Positions 36,101 to 47,467 of a stretch of 64,000 bases of DNA are shown in pieces (position 1 is the stretch's first letter; each line of letters starts with the position of its first letter). The notes beneath the pieces were generated by a model. It did not search any database. It was given only the letters and a program-made list of their open reading frames with translations, and was not told the DNA's origin. Source of the stretch: CBDBBY01 sp965203215. GTDB taxonomy: Bacteria; Pseudomonadota; Alphaproteobacteria; Rhodobacterales; Rhodobacteraceae. The stretch covers positions 2,232,001 to 2,296,000 of the forward strand of contig CBDBBY010000001.1 of NCBI GenBank assembly GCA_965203215.1, written 5' to 3'. A program made the position numbers and the translations under genes.

Positions 36101-38077
36101 ATGAATTGGAAACTCGTTGCCGGCCTAGCTTGCGGCATGGCATTGTTGCTTGGGGCATGCTCCGGCAGCAAAACCACGGTAACTTCGAGCAACACGGGAA
36201 CTTCGAGCGGCACCACCCCACCCACCGACCAGAACGGCGGTTCGAATGGAGATGGCAGCGGAGATGGCAGCGGAGATGGCAGCGGAGATGGCAGCGGAGA
36301 TGGCGGCACTAAGTCGTCTGAGCTGCAATTGGCGGAAATGGCAGAGACCGATGCCCAAAGAGCCGTTATGGAGGCGACCGCTGCAGCAACTACGCGGACG
36401 AAGATTGCGGACGCCCGCGAGGCGCTCGAGCTTGCAGTGTCGCGGGCGCGAGCTGCGTACAATGCAGCCCTAGCCGGCAATGACGATGCGGCCCTCGGCG
36501 CTGCGAAAACGGTGCTTGACAGGGTAACGACATACCAGACCCAACAGTTGGTAGAACTCAACAAAGCGGAGGCTCCGCTCTTCTGGTTCACCAGAGCGCT
36601 CGCGCGTCAAGCAATCGCGGACGGCGAAGTTCAAGTTCCAAAAGAAAATACCAATACCGCAACTATCGTGAGGACGGAGCGAACGAAGGACACGTCCGCA
36701 ACTGATGACGATCAGATTGAAAATACGGATCCAGTGCCCATCAAAGCCACTACGTTCAAGCTTGTCCCATATGCAAGCGGCAAGATGGTGTTCTCTTCCG
36801 ATGCCAAGCATAGCGGCGCAGAAACGTTCAAAGTAGATGGATATACCAACTGGCTCGCTTCAAATGAAGCCGCCCACGATCCGGATGATGGGACCACCGC
36901 TAATAGTCGTACGTTTACTGGATTGCAGTTGACGAGTTCTGGATTGGTCGTTCGATTTGGCGGGAAGTCGGGCAATTACGCCGACACGCAGATTAAGCTC
37001 GGCACAGACGTCACTTATTCCGGAACGAACCAAGGAGAAAACGGATGGGATCTAGCGATTACGTTCGACGATCCCCGACCCCTCTCTGCGGCGAGAGGAG
37101 GCGTTCGCAGCTGGCAAGGCAACGGCGACTTCTACTGGAAGGCAAGAGTCAGACCTCATGCCAGTCAGCTGAGCGGAGGAACGAACTTTGTACCCGGCGA
37201 GCTCAACCAACCTGCAGGGTATGAAAATCTCGGCGTCTACGAGGTTTGGCTGTCCAATCACATCGGCGTGGACACGAATCTCGAAGACCCGAACGATCCG
37301 GTTGCCTCGGCGCGCGACGACGTACAGAGATACTTGAAGTATGCTGCATACGGATTGTTTTTGTTTACGGCGGATGACGGATTGAATTTCGCCGGATACA
37401 ATCAACGCAAGGGTCGGGTGCAGACCATCAATTTCGGCTATACGGCTTTCGAGGATGCGACAGGCAAAAAGACCACGAACATCAATAAGGCGGTCAGCGG
37501 AACATTCACTGGGCAAACTATCGCAGTTGCGTACAGAGGAGATGCGTCCGATGCCACCCCCTCCGCTCCCTCATATCCACGAGTTGAATCTAAATTGGCG
37601 CGTGGAAAAGTGAGTTTGGAAGTATCGATTCCGAAATCGACAGGCACTGGAACTTTGTCTGGAACAATTAACGATTTTGAAACGTGGGACCCCTCAACTA
37701 ATCGGTGGACGACTGGTTTGACGCTGCAAAACCCGACGGATACCACTGCAGCCAATGTTGCGACGATTACCGCCATTCATTTGAATACAAACGGTGCTGC
37801 TACAGGTGGTACTGCCGTGAATATCGGGGACGACGGAACGTTCAGTGGCGTTGCGAAAGCAGCCGGGACGAACCTCGACGAAGCACTCAATAACCACGAC
37901 GGTGGCTCCAATGATGCTGGTGGCGTCTTCAAAGGGAATTTCTATGGGCCGCGCACGGCCACTGAGCTTGAAATTTTGGGATCCTGGCGTAGTCGTCCTT
38001 CTGCCGGCGGTGAATTAGACAACGACAAATGGCAAATTAGTGGCAGCTTTGGCGCCAAGCAGGCAGCAAGCAACTAG
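36101..38077 (+). CDS. TbpB-like surface lipoprotein (paralogue E)
   Basis: 658 aa, intact. Same signal peptide and lipobox as C (MNWKLVAGLACGMALLLGAC), then a GDGSGDGSGDGSGDG repeat linker, an Ala-rich coiled coil and the common body (TFKLVPYASGKMVF, GNGDFYWKARV, YEVWLSNHIGVDTNLED, INFGYTAFEDATGKKTT, FKGNFYGP, ISGSFGAKQ). The tandem GDGS codons (36249-36303) look prone to slippage, so linker length may vary between strains. Promoter, ribosome site and terminator are all present. Function inferred as for C. Confidence 0.82.
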   Translation: MNWKLVAGLACGMALLLGACSGSKTTVTSSNTGTSSGTTPPTDQNGGSNGDGSGDGSGDGSGDGSGDGGTKSSELQLAEMAETDAQRAVMEATAAATTRTKIADAREALELAVSRARAAYNAALAGNDDAALGAAKTVLDRVTTYQTQQLVELNKAEAPLFWFTRALARQAIADGEVQVPKENTNTATIVRTERTKDTSATDDDQIENTDPVPIKATTFKLVPYASGKMVFSSDAKHSGAETFKVDGYTNWLASNEAAHDPDDGTTANSRTFTGLQLTSSGLVVRFGGKSGNYADTQIKLGTDVTYSGTNQGENGWDLAITFDDPRPLSAARGGVRSWQGNGDFYWKARVRPHASQLSGGTNFVPGELNQPAGYENLGVYEVWLSNHIGVDTNLEDPNDPVASARDDVQRYLKYAAYGLFLFTADDGLNFAGYNQRKGRVQTINFGYTAFEDATGKKTTNINKAVSGTFTGQTIAVAYRGDASDATPSAPSYPRVESKLARGKVSLEVSIPKSTGTGTLSGTINDFETWDPSTNRWTTGLTLQNPTDTTAANVATITAIHLNTNGAATGGTAVNIGDDGTFSGVAKAAGTNLDEALNNHDGGSNDAGGVFKGNFYGPRTATELEILGSWRSRPSAGGELDNDKWQISGSFGAKQAASN

Positions 38078-38104
38078 TTCAGCTTCCCGTCGGAAGAATC
38101 AGAA

Positions 38105-38140
38105 GAATGACTGCCGCGCCGGAAGGCGCGGCAGTTTCGC
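38105..38140 (+). terminator. Terminator of lipoprotein E
   Basis: Stem ACTGCCGCGCC/GGCGCGGCAGT with a GGAA loop, then a mixed T-rich tail. Counterpart of the hairpin after lipoprotein C. Confidence 0.7.
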
Positions 38141-38160
38141 TTTATTCGGGGTCGAGCCGG

Positions 38161-38330
38161 GGCATCCCAATTTTGTTGATCAACGGCAGCGCGCCTCGGC
38201 CTCTCATTGAGGAAGTCAACACAACGATTGTTTTCGATGCAATATTTGACGGCGGGCAAAGGGTTGGTGCACGATTCAGCCAGCGGCTGCCTTGCCCGTC
38301 CCGATCCAAAGAAAATGGGATGCACCCTTG
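38161..38330 (-). repeat. Short inverted-repeat element derived from the ISKra4 3' tail
   Basis: About 170 bp with ends GGCATCCCAATTTTGTTGATC and GATCCAAAGAAAATGGGATG, the inside being a decayed ISKra4 tail on the minus strand. A complete solo unit. Confidence 0.65.
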
Positions 38331-38730
38331 GGCAATCCGCGCCCCGAGCCCGAAACCCGAATGAAACGCAAAAAAGATTGCCTCCAGACTTTCCATGCTC
38401 TTCGTGCTGCCGCGGACGCGGACGAATCGGATCCGGCGCGGCCTTGAAGATGCAAAACCCGCAAGAACCCTCAACAATCCGCACCCGCCGCGATTCCGCC
38501 CGAATCTTGACGACCGCGAGGTACGGTTGCTTGAAACACGATCCCGCGGCCGGCCTATTCGCCGCCAGATCCGCGCGCGCGGCTCCTTGAGCCTTGCGAG
38601 GGCTGCCCCGCCGAAATGATTGCGGCCGGCCCGGACCTGTCCGGACGCCGGCTGTTCCGGAGATCCAGAAGCTCGGCTACGAAGGCGGTTGCGCGGCGGC
38701 GGCGGATTGTCTCCGCGCGATCAGGCCGCA
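38330..38730 (+). pseudogene. IS21 leader and istA N-terminus, degraded
   Basis: Corresponds to 8600-9000 read on the other strand: RTRTNRIRRGLEDAKPARTL, PPRFRPNLDDREVRLLE and, after frame changes, GPDLSGRRLFR and YEGG..AAADCLRAIRP. No functional product. Confidence 0.65.
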
Positions 38731-38734
38731 AAGT

Positions 38735-38815
38735 ACTGACGTCGTGCCCCCGTCGTCGGCGTCGGCCGAGGCCGGCGGCGGGAACGCAATATCATGGTTG
38801 GGATACGGAAAGTAC
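38735..38815 (+). repeat. IS110 leading-end hairpin and outer motif
   Basis: A degenerate hairpin (CGTCGTCGGCGTCGGCC...GGCCGGCGGCGGG) and the outer motif AATATCATGGTTGGGATACG. No transposase attached. Confidence 0.6.
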
Positions 38816-38828
38816 TGGGGGTCATGTT

Positions 38829-41800
38829 TCAAAAGTTCTGAGGAGTATTGCTCTGTCTTCTGAAGTGCCTGCGGTCGCGAATGACTTCCTCATTTTCTTT
38901 TTGCCCGGCGGTCCTTCGAGTCCGGACTGCTCTTGGTCTCGCGCACAAAATACAGCCTCTGCCCGCGCTCCGTGACAAAGGCCCAATCGGAACTGCAGGG
39001 GCCGACCGGCGTATCGATTTTGAACCAGCTTGGCAGTCTGGCGAACACCTTGACGTTCTCGCTGCCATCCAGGCCGCGGGCGAACCGTCTTTCGACCTCT
39101 GACCTGTGCTCGACCAGATCGGACAGGGATTTCCCTCGGTTCTGCGCCTCGTGGAGGTCGCACAGATGCCGGACGATGCCGTCCTCCGCCTCCGGTTCGA
39201 TTCGGCTTCGCTCGCAATCAATGCCTACGATCCTCTCGCGCTTGACGCCCTTCGACATCAGGTCGCGCAGGGCGGAGGAAATCTCTTTCGCGACGGCCGC
39301 CATGAACGCCTGCGGGTTCGCCTTGAACTCGGCGAGCCTGCCGGACCGCTTGAGGATTTCAGCCAGCGTGCGCCGGGTCAGCCCGGTCTCCCTCTGGAGA
39401 CAAGCGAGAATGTCGGGGAGAACCCTGACTCGATCCACCTCTTGGACCTTCGTCGCGGCCTGCGGGTCGGCCGTCGCCCCGGCATCCGAGAAATCAATTT
39501 CCACGAAAGTGGTCACCACGCGCGGCGGTTGGATCGTCTCGAGCCGCCGGATGCGCAATAGCGCCCGCTCGATCAGTTCCGCGGTGTCGAATGTGACGCC
39601 GTGGCGCGTGCGGTGCTTTATGCGCTTCCATAGCTCCTGGAACTCGAGGCTGAGCCGGACCTCCTTGCGAAGCCGCAGGTCGCGCCGTTCCCGTGCGTTG
39701 GCAATCCGGTTCTTGAAGACCTTTCGGCTGATCTCGTCGACGATCTCCGCCTGAAGATCCGCGAATTCGTCGGGCAGCCTGAGTGCGAACTCCGGGTTCG
39801 CGGGATCGAACTTGTCAAGAATGCGGCCTTCCTCGCTGAGATGGCCCTGCCGAACGAGGCCTGCCCAGATCCGGGCGGAGTTGTCCCGACCGATCGCCGT
39901 CGCCGTACCTTCGTCGGCAGTCGGGCCAAGCCCCGAAAAGGCGGTTTTATCGACCTTGCCGAAGCCGATGCCCGAATCCTCCTCGAATTCGGTCTGCAGC
40001 TTCCGCGCGAAATCCTCGTAGAACTCGTTGGCGATGACCGTCAGCCGGTTGACCGTCTCGTCGTGGACCCGCTCGCCGCCTTCGCCGACGGGCAGACGCA
40101 GTCCGCGCCCGATTTCCTGTCGCTTCTTCTCTTTGGACTGGGTTTCGTTCAGGGTGCAAATCTGGAAGACGTTGGGATTGTCCCAGCCTTCCCTCAGCGC
40201 GGAATGCGAAAAGACGAATCGCAATGCGACTGTCGGGTCGAGAAGGCGCTCCTTTTCGCGCATGATGAGACTGTAGGTGTCCTCGTCGGCAATCGAGTTG
40301 CCGCGTGTATCTCTGGCGCGCCCGTCCTTGTCCCGCGAGAAATATCCGCTGTGCACTTCGGAGACATCGAACGGGATCAGCCCTTTGTAGGCCGGTTTCG
40401 CCGTGAATTCGCGGTACGCGTCCTCGAACCATCTGCCTATCTTGCCGAGGCAGGTCGTGCCGTCGTCGTTGTAGATCCGGTAGTTGGCGACTCGGTCGAT
40501 GAAAATCAGCGACAGAATCTTGATGCCTTTTCCCTTGAGCCTGCGTTCCTTCTTCAGGTGCTGTTCGACCGTCTCGCGGACTTGGGCTCGCATCAGATCG
40601 TCGCCCAGTCCGCCGATCTCCCGTCCGCGTTCCAAAAAGCGGCCTTGGCTGAACTCGATGCGCTCCGACCCGGGCGTGCAGTCGATGTTCTGCAGAATGT
40701 AGCCGTCTCGATACGCGGATCGTTCGCCGGATTTGACATACAGGTCGTCGCCCTGCTTGACCCATAGCCTGGCGAGCTTGGGCCCGGACGGTCCATCCTT
40801 ATGGATCTCCAAGCGGGCCTTGATGCCGTTCGCATTGTCCGTTTCCAGCAGTTTGACATATGCGTCGTTGAAGCCGTCGTCGGAACGGACGGACGCGACC
40901 TCTATGCGCTTCACCAATCGAAGATCGTATGCCTTGATGGGATCGAGTTTGTAGAGGATTGCTGGGATTCCTGTGCGTCGCGCCGTAGCGCAGCGTCGTC
41001 AGCGGATCAAGGCTGCGAATGGCGCGCCGCGACTTTTCGGTGCTGTCCACGCTTTGCGGTTCGTCGATGACGATGATCGGGCGAACTGCTCGGATGAATT
41101 CAATCGGTCGCCTTCCGGACATGCGATCATTCTCGCGGTTGATGACATTGAGCTTCTTCAATTCATCCTCGGTCATCTCCGACAATGCCGCGTCGGAGAC
41201 ATCCTTCCGGAAGGACTGGATGTTGATGACCATGATCTGAATCTGGTTGCTCATCGCGAACTGGCGCAATTTTCCGAGTCTTCCGGAGTCGTAGACGAAA
41301 TGCTCGAAGGGCGTGTTCTCGTAGAGCGTCTGGAGATGCTCCTTCATCATGTCGATGCTCTTGAGCACGCCCTCGCGGATGGCGACGCTCGGCACGACAA
41401 TGATGAATTTTTTGAATCCGCATGTCTTGTTCAGCTCGAAAAGGGTGCGCAGATAGACATAAGTTTTTCCGGTTCCGGTCTCCATTTCGATGGAAAAGTC
41501 CAGCCCGTCCGCAAGGACTTCCTCGTCTTCCGTCCGATCAAGACAGGCCGTCGACTTCATGACGCGCGCAATGGTCGCGGGTCGAATGCGGGTCGCGGAC
41601 TTTTCGAGGTCGTTGCGCTCCTGCACGCGATGGACGTTCCGCGCCAGTTCGCATTCCGGGACCAGCAAGCGATTTGCGATGCCGAGTTCGGTTTGAAACA
41701 GGCCGCCGGTCTGGAATGCATTGAACGCCGCAGCCTCGGCGCGGGCGAATGGCTGGCCATCGAACACGTCCACGACGGCATTGATCGCGTCGCGCTGATA

Positions 41801-41842
41801 CTGAAGCGACGGATCAAATCTAAGCTGCATGCCGCCGCTCAC
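38829..41842 (-). pseudogene. res: Type III restriction subunit Res, frameshifted
   Basis: Starts MSGGMQLRFDPSLQYQRDAI with an ATG overlapping the mod stop. Helicase motif I is MEMETGTGKTY-like (IEMETGTGKTYVYLRTLFEL), motif II is VIDEPQSVDS, then LTTLRYGATHRNP. One base is lost near 40965 and the frame changes to LVKRIEVASVRSDDGF. The second RecA-like domain has HSALREGWDNPNVFQICTL and RQEIGRGLRLPV. The end (LYFVRETKSS) shifts again near 38900 and would close as KENEEVIRDRRHF. Joined length is about 1000 codons, normal for EcoP15I-like Res. Without repair it cannot translocate or cut. Confidence 0.88.
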
Positions 41843-43847
41843 ACCGTCCGGAAGACACTCTCGGATTGGTCGGCCTGCTCACGCGCCTTGAATGCTTGAA
41901 CCGCATTTGCCTTGAGCTGGTCATTGCCGTTGAATCCTCCGTCAAGGCAGACAACTTGCGCCGCATCGCATTCGGCAAGAGCGCCTATAAGTTCGAAGCT
42001 GACATGTTTCTCAAGGCAAACGAGCATTGCGCCGTCTCCGACGGAGTATATTTCCGACCCTGCGAGTGTGAGCGTTTCCACGTCCGCGGAAAGGGGAAAG
42101 CCCGCCTTCAGCAGCAGTTCATGCAGTATGTCGTCGGGCGTGCTTTCTGTTCTGCAATGATCGGCATGCAGTTCAAGCTGGCTCTCAATTTCGACCGCGT
42201 CCGCCGTTTCCAGGAGGCCGTTCCAGATCCTGAAGTTGGACCGGTCCAGTCGGAATGCCTTGAAACCCAAGTCGGCGGCAAGTCCTCGGTCGAGGTCAAG
42301 CCGTCCTTCCGCAGATTCACGCGCCTTCGCGATGACGCGGCGAATGCGTTCCTTGCCGATTTCGGCGATTGTCGAAAACCCGGCTTTGGCGGCGTTGGAA
42401 TCCGCTTCAAGGGGTTCCGGCAATTGGACGACGATGAATTTCCGGCTGCCGCCGTCTTCAAGGTTCATTTCGATTGTCGCCTGCGCCGTCACGCAAGACC
42501 CCGCGAAGAAGTCCAGCATGATATCTCCCGGTCCGTTGCACGCATGCTCCAGCATCCTCCGAATGAGCTTCGCCGGCTTCGGATTGTTGAACACCTTGCC
42601 GGGAATGAGCGCCTCCAGGTCTCGCGTGCCTTCATCCGTGTGCCCTGCGTAGCCGTGCGCCCAGAAGTTGGTAGGCGTCCGACCGCGCGCTTCCGAGAGA
42701 AACATCTTTATCGTGGGAACGGACGCCCTGCCGTCGGGCCCCCAGTAAAGGCGGTCGGCGGCGGCGAGCTCTTCGAATGCATCGCGGGAGCGTCGCCAGG
42801 CATTGCTCGTCGGGCGTACGACTCGTCCCGTATTGGGGTTCTTGAGCGGGTAGCAAAGATTCGGCCGGTCTTGCGGCGAAGCGGGATTCAGAAATGAAGC
42901 GCCCTTCCAATCGCCGCGCGGATCATTGTCCGGATTGGAGTAGCGGGCGTCCGCATCCTCGGTGCGGGGCAGCAACGCCACTTCAAACGCTTCGGATTTC
43001 GCGTACACGAGAACATGTTCCACCACGGCGGTGAAATCGACCGTGTTGTTGCTTCGCGTGTACCGCTTCTGCCACGCTATGTCGGCCTTGAAATTCTCCT
43101 CGCCGTAAATCTGGTCGCAAAGTTCGCGGAGGCGACTCAATTCATGGGCGTCGATGGAGATGAATATCGCCCCGTCGTCCCGCAGAAGATTTCTTGCAAG
43201 GTAGAGGCGCGGAAACATCATATTCAGCAGTTCGTATGATACCGTCCGACAGTGTCCGTGTTCGTGCGAAATCTGCGCCCGTCGCCGTCAATCTGACCGG
43301 TGCGGGCAAGGTGGGAATCCAGGCTTTCGGCAAATTTGTCAGGGCAGATGAAATCCTGCCCGGTGTTGTAGGGCGGGTCGATATAGATCATTTTGATTTT
43401 GCCGAAATACGACTTCTGCAGCAGCTTCAGGACTTCGAGATTTTCGCCTTCGATGAAGATGTTGTCGGTGGATTCGAAATTCACCGACTCGGCCCGGTCA
43501 GGATTCAGAGTCGCGGCGCTCGGCTGCTGTATTGTTTTCATGCATTGCGCCTTGCCCGGCCAGACGAGCCCGAAGCGCTCGTTGCGCGCCTCGACCCAAT
43601 CGCCAAGCGTCCGCCGCAGCGTTTCGAAGTCAATATGTCCATCGGACAGGCACTCGGGGAAATTCTGCGCGAGGAAATTTTTCAGCATGTCGCGCTTTCG
43701 CGATGCCGCGTCGTCCGAAGGCGCGAAACGCGCTTTCATTCCGCGTTCAAGCGCCGCCAAGCTCAATTGCGCGCCTTTTGTTGATGAAGCCTTCGCGTCG
43801 CCTCCCATCAGCACCACCCGTAGAGCCTTGTCCGTGTTCGCCCCCAT
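41839..43847 (-). pseudogene. mod: Type III DNA methyltransferase Mod, single-base frameshift
   Basis: ATG at 43847 is the likely start (MGANTDKALRVVLMGGDAK). N-terminal segment NFESTDNIFIEGENLEVLKL and the catalytic motif MIYIDPPYNTGQDF are followed by a frameshift at about 43225: TNC-stop instead of TNWLN, one G missing. The other frame continues MMFPRLYLARNLLRDDGAIF, a variable target-recognition region and DIMLDFFAGSCVTAQA, the AdoMet-binding motif, to the stop at 41839. DPPY before the AdoMet motif is the beta-class order of type III Mod. It would normally methylate adenine in an asymmetric site and provide specificity to Res. Confidence 0.88.
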
Positions 43848-44863
43848 GTGCCGAGCGCAAAAGAGCGCTCCATGATGTCCATCATCGATCGACCGGGCTT
43901 CAGTATCTCGAAGTACGGATTGTCTCGCGCCTCTCTGCTCTCGACGCAGGCGATGCCCGCTTTGTGCTCGCGCGCCCAATCGACAAGAGGCACTGTGTTT
44001 GGGATGTTCAATCTGAACATTCCATTATCCGTATAGTATTTGAATATGAACGAACGGATTTCGCGGTCTGCGCAGTTGATGCCGATGGCGCTGCCATGTG
44101 CCGGTCCTCCCAATATGCGGTTCAGACTCCCTCGGCTACCTTCGAAAATTCGACCTGAAGGGTGTACTGCCCTGTGAAAGACTGCAATCCGGCCCAAGCT
44201 GTCGATGCTGCGGTTTCCGAGATCGCCTTTTGTTCGCTCCTCGGCGGAGCAACGCCTCTCTTCGGCGCGAAGTCAACCATCTTCGAGAAATTGTCGGCAA
44301 CCCCCAATGCGATCATGTCTTTCCGATTGCGACCAAGATTCCGCAATGCGAATTGCTTCTCGTAAGCGGTCAACCTTTCGTCCGTCAACTCATCACCTGC
44401 ACTCCAACAGCTTAGCCACGCCTTCGCGGCGGACCCACGACTGTGGGAAGCATCACTCCAAAAGACGCACTCCCCGTTCCTTGCGAACCCGCCGCGACTC
44501 AGATTTGGCGATCGCAAGAGACAAATTGGTCATGGCGCCGATGTCGTTGAAGCCGCCCCCGCCGATGTAAAGTTTAGGATGAAAAGTTCCTGGGAGGCTG
44601 TCCACGACGCGAACGTGCCAGCCGCTGTCGCGGGCGCTTCTCAAGGCATTGGGATGGGTTACGAAGTCTTTCGCGTCAGCAACCAGCCGGATCTCGCCGA
44701 CGCCGCCCTCATCGAGAATTTCCTTCACCAGTCTGAATCCCTGCGTGGAAACATATGCTACGGCCATTCCCACGGAAGAGGGACGCACGCGCAGAATCTG
44801 CTTGCGAAGCAACGCCTTGTAAGAATTGCCGGTCAACCCGGTTGTTTCAACTGCATATGCCAC
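43808..44863 (-). pseudogene. Phospholipase D-like nuclease family protein, two frameshifts
   Basis: Three frames read in turn: MAYAVETTGLTGNSYKALLR...VGEIRLVADAKDFVTHPNAL and GTFHPKLYIGGGG (HxK motif of the PLD fold); then DELTDERLTAYEKQFALRNL; then VPLVDWAREHKAGIACVES, NPYFEILKPG and SFALGTWGRTRTRLYGW. Joined length is about 350 codons. It ends within the start of mod, so it is the first gene of the restriction operon. PLD-fold nucleases accompany several restriction systems. Frameshifts lie near 44470 and 44150. Confidence 0.7.
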
Positions 44864-45227
44864 TTCGTTCGGTTCGCTTAATCAATCGATCTCGATACCA
44901 ACGCCAAAATCGGTCTTCGGATGCGTTCCGCCGGCGTTGATCCTCCATTTTGTCCGCAACTTGGTCTTTATGAAACTCGATTCGTTTCGATGCTTCACCC
45001 ATATATAGTGCCGCGATTCCTCAATAGCGTTCCGCATGCCGTCGCAGAGGAAGCTCGAGACACATTGCCGATCCGGCGGTCCAATGCGCTGCGCTGATTG
45101 TCAAGATTTGTCCAGACAGACTTTTGCGCTTCGGAAATCCGTTTCGGAGCCATTGCGCATTTTGTATCCGCGGACTCGCGTGAATAAGCTCCGTCTGAGT
45201 TCCCCTATTGTTGCTCCTCCGCCTCGA
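44864..45227. other. Region upstream of the restriction operon
   Basis: Contains one small minus-strand frame from an ATG at 45037 (MRNAIEESRHYIWVKHRNES and 30 more residues) that is not recognisable. The rest shows nothing convincing. Confidence 0.4.
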
Positions 45228-45365
45228 CGCCCCGGCGGCTCCCCCAAGCTGCGTCCGGTTGAAGATCAACAACCGGAGGGGCCAAGATGCAAGCAACCGG
45301 ATTTCCGGGACGTTTGCAAGCGCCGCAAAGATCGCCTCCCGCCGCCCGTTCAAGGACGCCGATGA
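45228..45365. repeat. Dispersed repeat shared with 54765-54905
   Basis: Both copies contain CAAGCTGCGTCC.GTTGAAG, ATCAACAACCG and CGTTTGCAAGCG, then AGATCGCCTCCCGC. They occur near transposon remnants and near the broken ends of host genes. Confidence 0.55.
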
Positions 45366-45525
45366 TCCCGTGTTCGCCGGTCGCCAGAACAAGCCGGACC
45401 GGCGCAGGCGGGAGGGACGCGTCGGCCTTCAGCTCAGCTTTGAACTCCGCTGCTTTGATCTGCCGTGCATCCCGATCATGGTGTCGCCCTTTCCTGTTCA
45501 AGTGATGGTTGTTTGCGAAACTGCG
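45366..45525 (-). pseudogene. IS256-type transposase, N-terminal remnant
   Basis: MIGMHGRSKQ in one frame and IKAAEFKAELKADA in another match the beginning at 13262. The upstream leader (CTTTCCTGTTCAA.TGATGGT) is shared too. Confidence 0.5.
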
Positions 45526-45540
45526 GGATCTGCCATGACC

Positions 45541-47370
45541 GGCGGGCAAGCGATCGAGGGAGAATTGGGGGCGCCGCGCATTGCCGGCGAGTTGGCGTCT
45601 TTCGGAATTAAAAACCTCGCGATCGTATTCGACGAAAAGGAGGACATCGATTTCAAGGCTTTTCCTCCGGAGGCGAAGTTTTACCCGAGGTCCGAGCTCG
45701 ACCACGTTCAAAAGAGGTTCCAGGAACTCAAAGGCGTGTCCGCGATCGTATACGCGCAGACTTGCGCCGCGGAGAAGCGCAGGAGAAGGAAGCACGGTCG
45801 GTTCCCGGACACGGGGAGGCGCGTATTCATCAATCAGGACATCTGCGAAGGATGCGGCGATTGCGGCGTGCAATCCAATTGCGTCTCGATTGTGCCTGTA
45901 GACACCGAATTCGGTCGAAAGCGATCGATCGACCAATCCAGCTGCAATCAGGATTTCAGTTGCCTGAACGGGTTTTGCCCCTCATTCATAACGTTGCGCG
46001 GAGCTGACCTCAAAAACTCCGACGGCGTTCAGTTCGAGGCGCCCGACCTGCCGGATCCGGATTTCCCGAAAATCGAAGGTACATACAACATAGTCGTCGC
46101 CGGGATAGGCGGAACAGGCGTCCTCACCGTGGATTCCATTCTTGCGATGGCAGCGCACTTGGACAAGCAGGGCGTCGGCGTCATTCAAATGCTGGGATTT
46201 GCGCAAAAGGGCGGGGCGGTGACCAGCCATTGCAGGATTGCAAGATCTCCGGAAGACATCAGCGCGATCAGAGTCGCGAATGCGGAGGCCAATCTCGTAA
46301 TCGGATGCGACTTGGTTGTCGCTGCGGGGTCGGACATCCGGACTCTCATGTCGAGAGGACGGACGAAAGCCGCGATCAATCGACATGAAGCAATTACCGG
46401 TGAGTTCACGAGGAACAGGAACTTCCGGATTCCGGGCGACGAGATGAAGAACCAGATCGAGGCGAAATTGGGCGCCGAAAATGCGTTTTTCCTTGACTCA
46501 ACCCGCATTGCCAAATCCGCGTTCGGCGATTCAATTTATTCCAACATGATGCTGTTCGGCCTTGCTTGGCAAAAAGGATGGGTGCCCGTTACGAAAGAGG
46601 CCATCCTTCGCGCAATTGAACTCAACGGTGTCGCGATAGAACGGAACACCGATGCATTCACGCTCGGCCGTTGGGCCGCGCTTGACCTCGACGCAGTTTG
46701 CGCCGCAGTGAAAGCGGAGGCGACAGTTTCGGTTGCAGCCGCGGCGGACGGTCTGATTGAACGGAGAAAATCTCATTTGAGGCGACATTCGAATGAAAAA
46801 GCGGCAGACAGATTCATGTCCTTTGTCGAAAGATTCCATGACAACGAGATGAAAGAGGCGGTCGCTGAAAGCTATCACAAGCTGCTGGCGGTGAAGGACG
46901 AGTACGAAGTCGCGCGATTGCATCTTTCGAGCGCGTCCAAGGCCAAAGACGAGTTCGAAGGCAACTTCAAGATGAGCTTCCATCTATCGCCCCCGCTTTT
47001 TGCAAGAACCGGAAGAGACGGTCGACCGAAAAAGTATGAATTCGGACAATGGATGATCCATGTGTTTCGCATGATCGCTTCAATGAAATGGCTGCGGGGA
47101 ACTTGGCTCGATCCGTTCGGAAGGGGATCGGAACGGCTGCTTCAAAAGGAATTCACGAGGCAATTTGAAACCGACATGGAAGAGGTGCTTGCCTCCGGCG
47201 ATCCGGGAAAACGTGAAATCGCATTGGAACTCGCCAAGCTCCCGACGACAGTTCGCGGCTACGGGCCGGTCTGGGAGGAAAGCTACAAACTGGCGATGGC
47301 CGGACGCGACGAACTGCTCACACAGTTCCGAACCGATCAAACGGAAGGGCTGAAATTCGCGGCGGAATGA
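45541..47370 (+). pseudogene. Indolepyruvate ferredoxin oxidoreductase, C-terminal half
   Basis: About 610 codons of the single-chain enzyme (normally about 1150 aa). Present: end of the alpha part (GGQAIEGELGAPRIAGELAS), QTCAAEKRRRRKHGRFPD, the iron-sulfur region CEGCGDCGVQSNCVS and CNQDFSCLNGFCPSF, then the gamma-domain VVAGIGGTGVLTVDSILAMA, and the C-terminal domain to the natural stop. The thiamine-pyrophosphate domains are missing. The frame runs upstream into IS256-like sequence. The enzyme oxidatively decarboxylates aryl pyruvates; this remnant cannot bind TPP. Confidence 0.85.
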
Positions 47371-47467
47371 GTCGACGATTTGCTGGTTCGACTGCCGCAC
47401 GCAAATTCCGATGCAAACCAGTCGCTGGACGGCAAAATCCATGCAAGATGATGATTAGCGTCTGGCA

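Noticed and set aside
45208..45540. N-terminal extension of the indolepyruvate oxidoreductase ORF
   Set aside because: The first 110 codons translate the dispersed repeat and IS256 remnant, not the enzyme.
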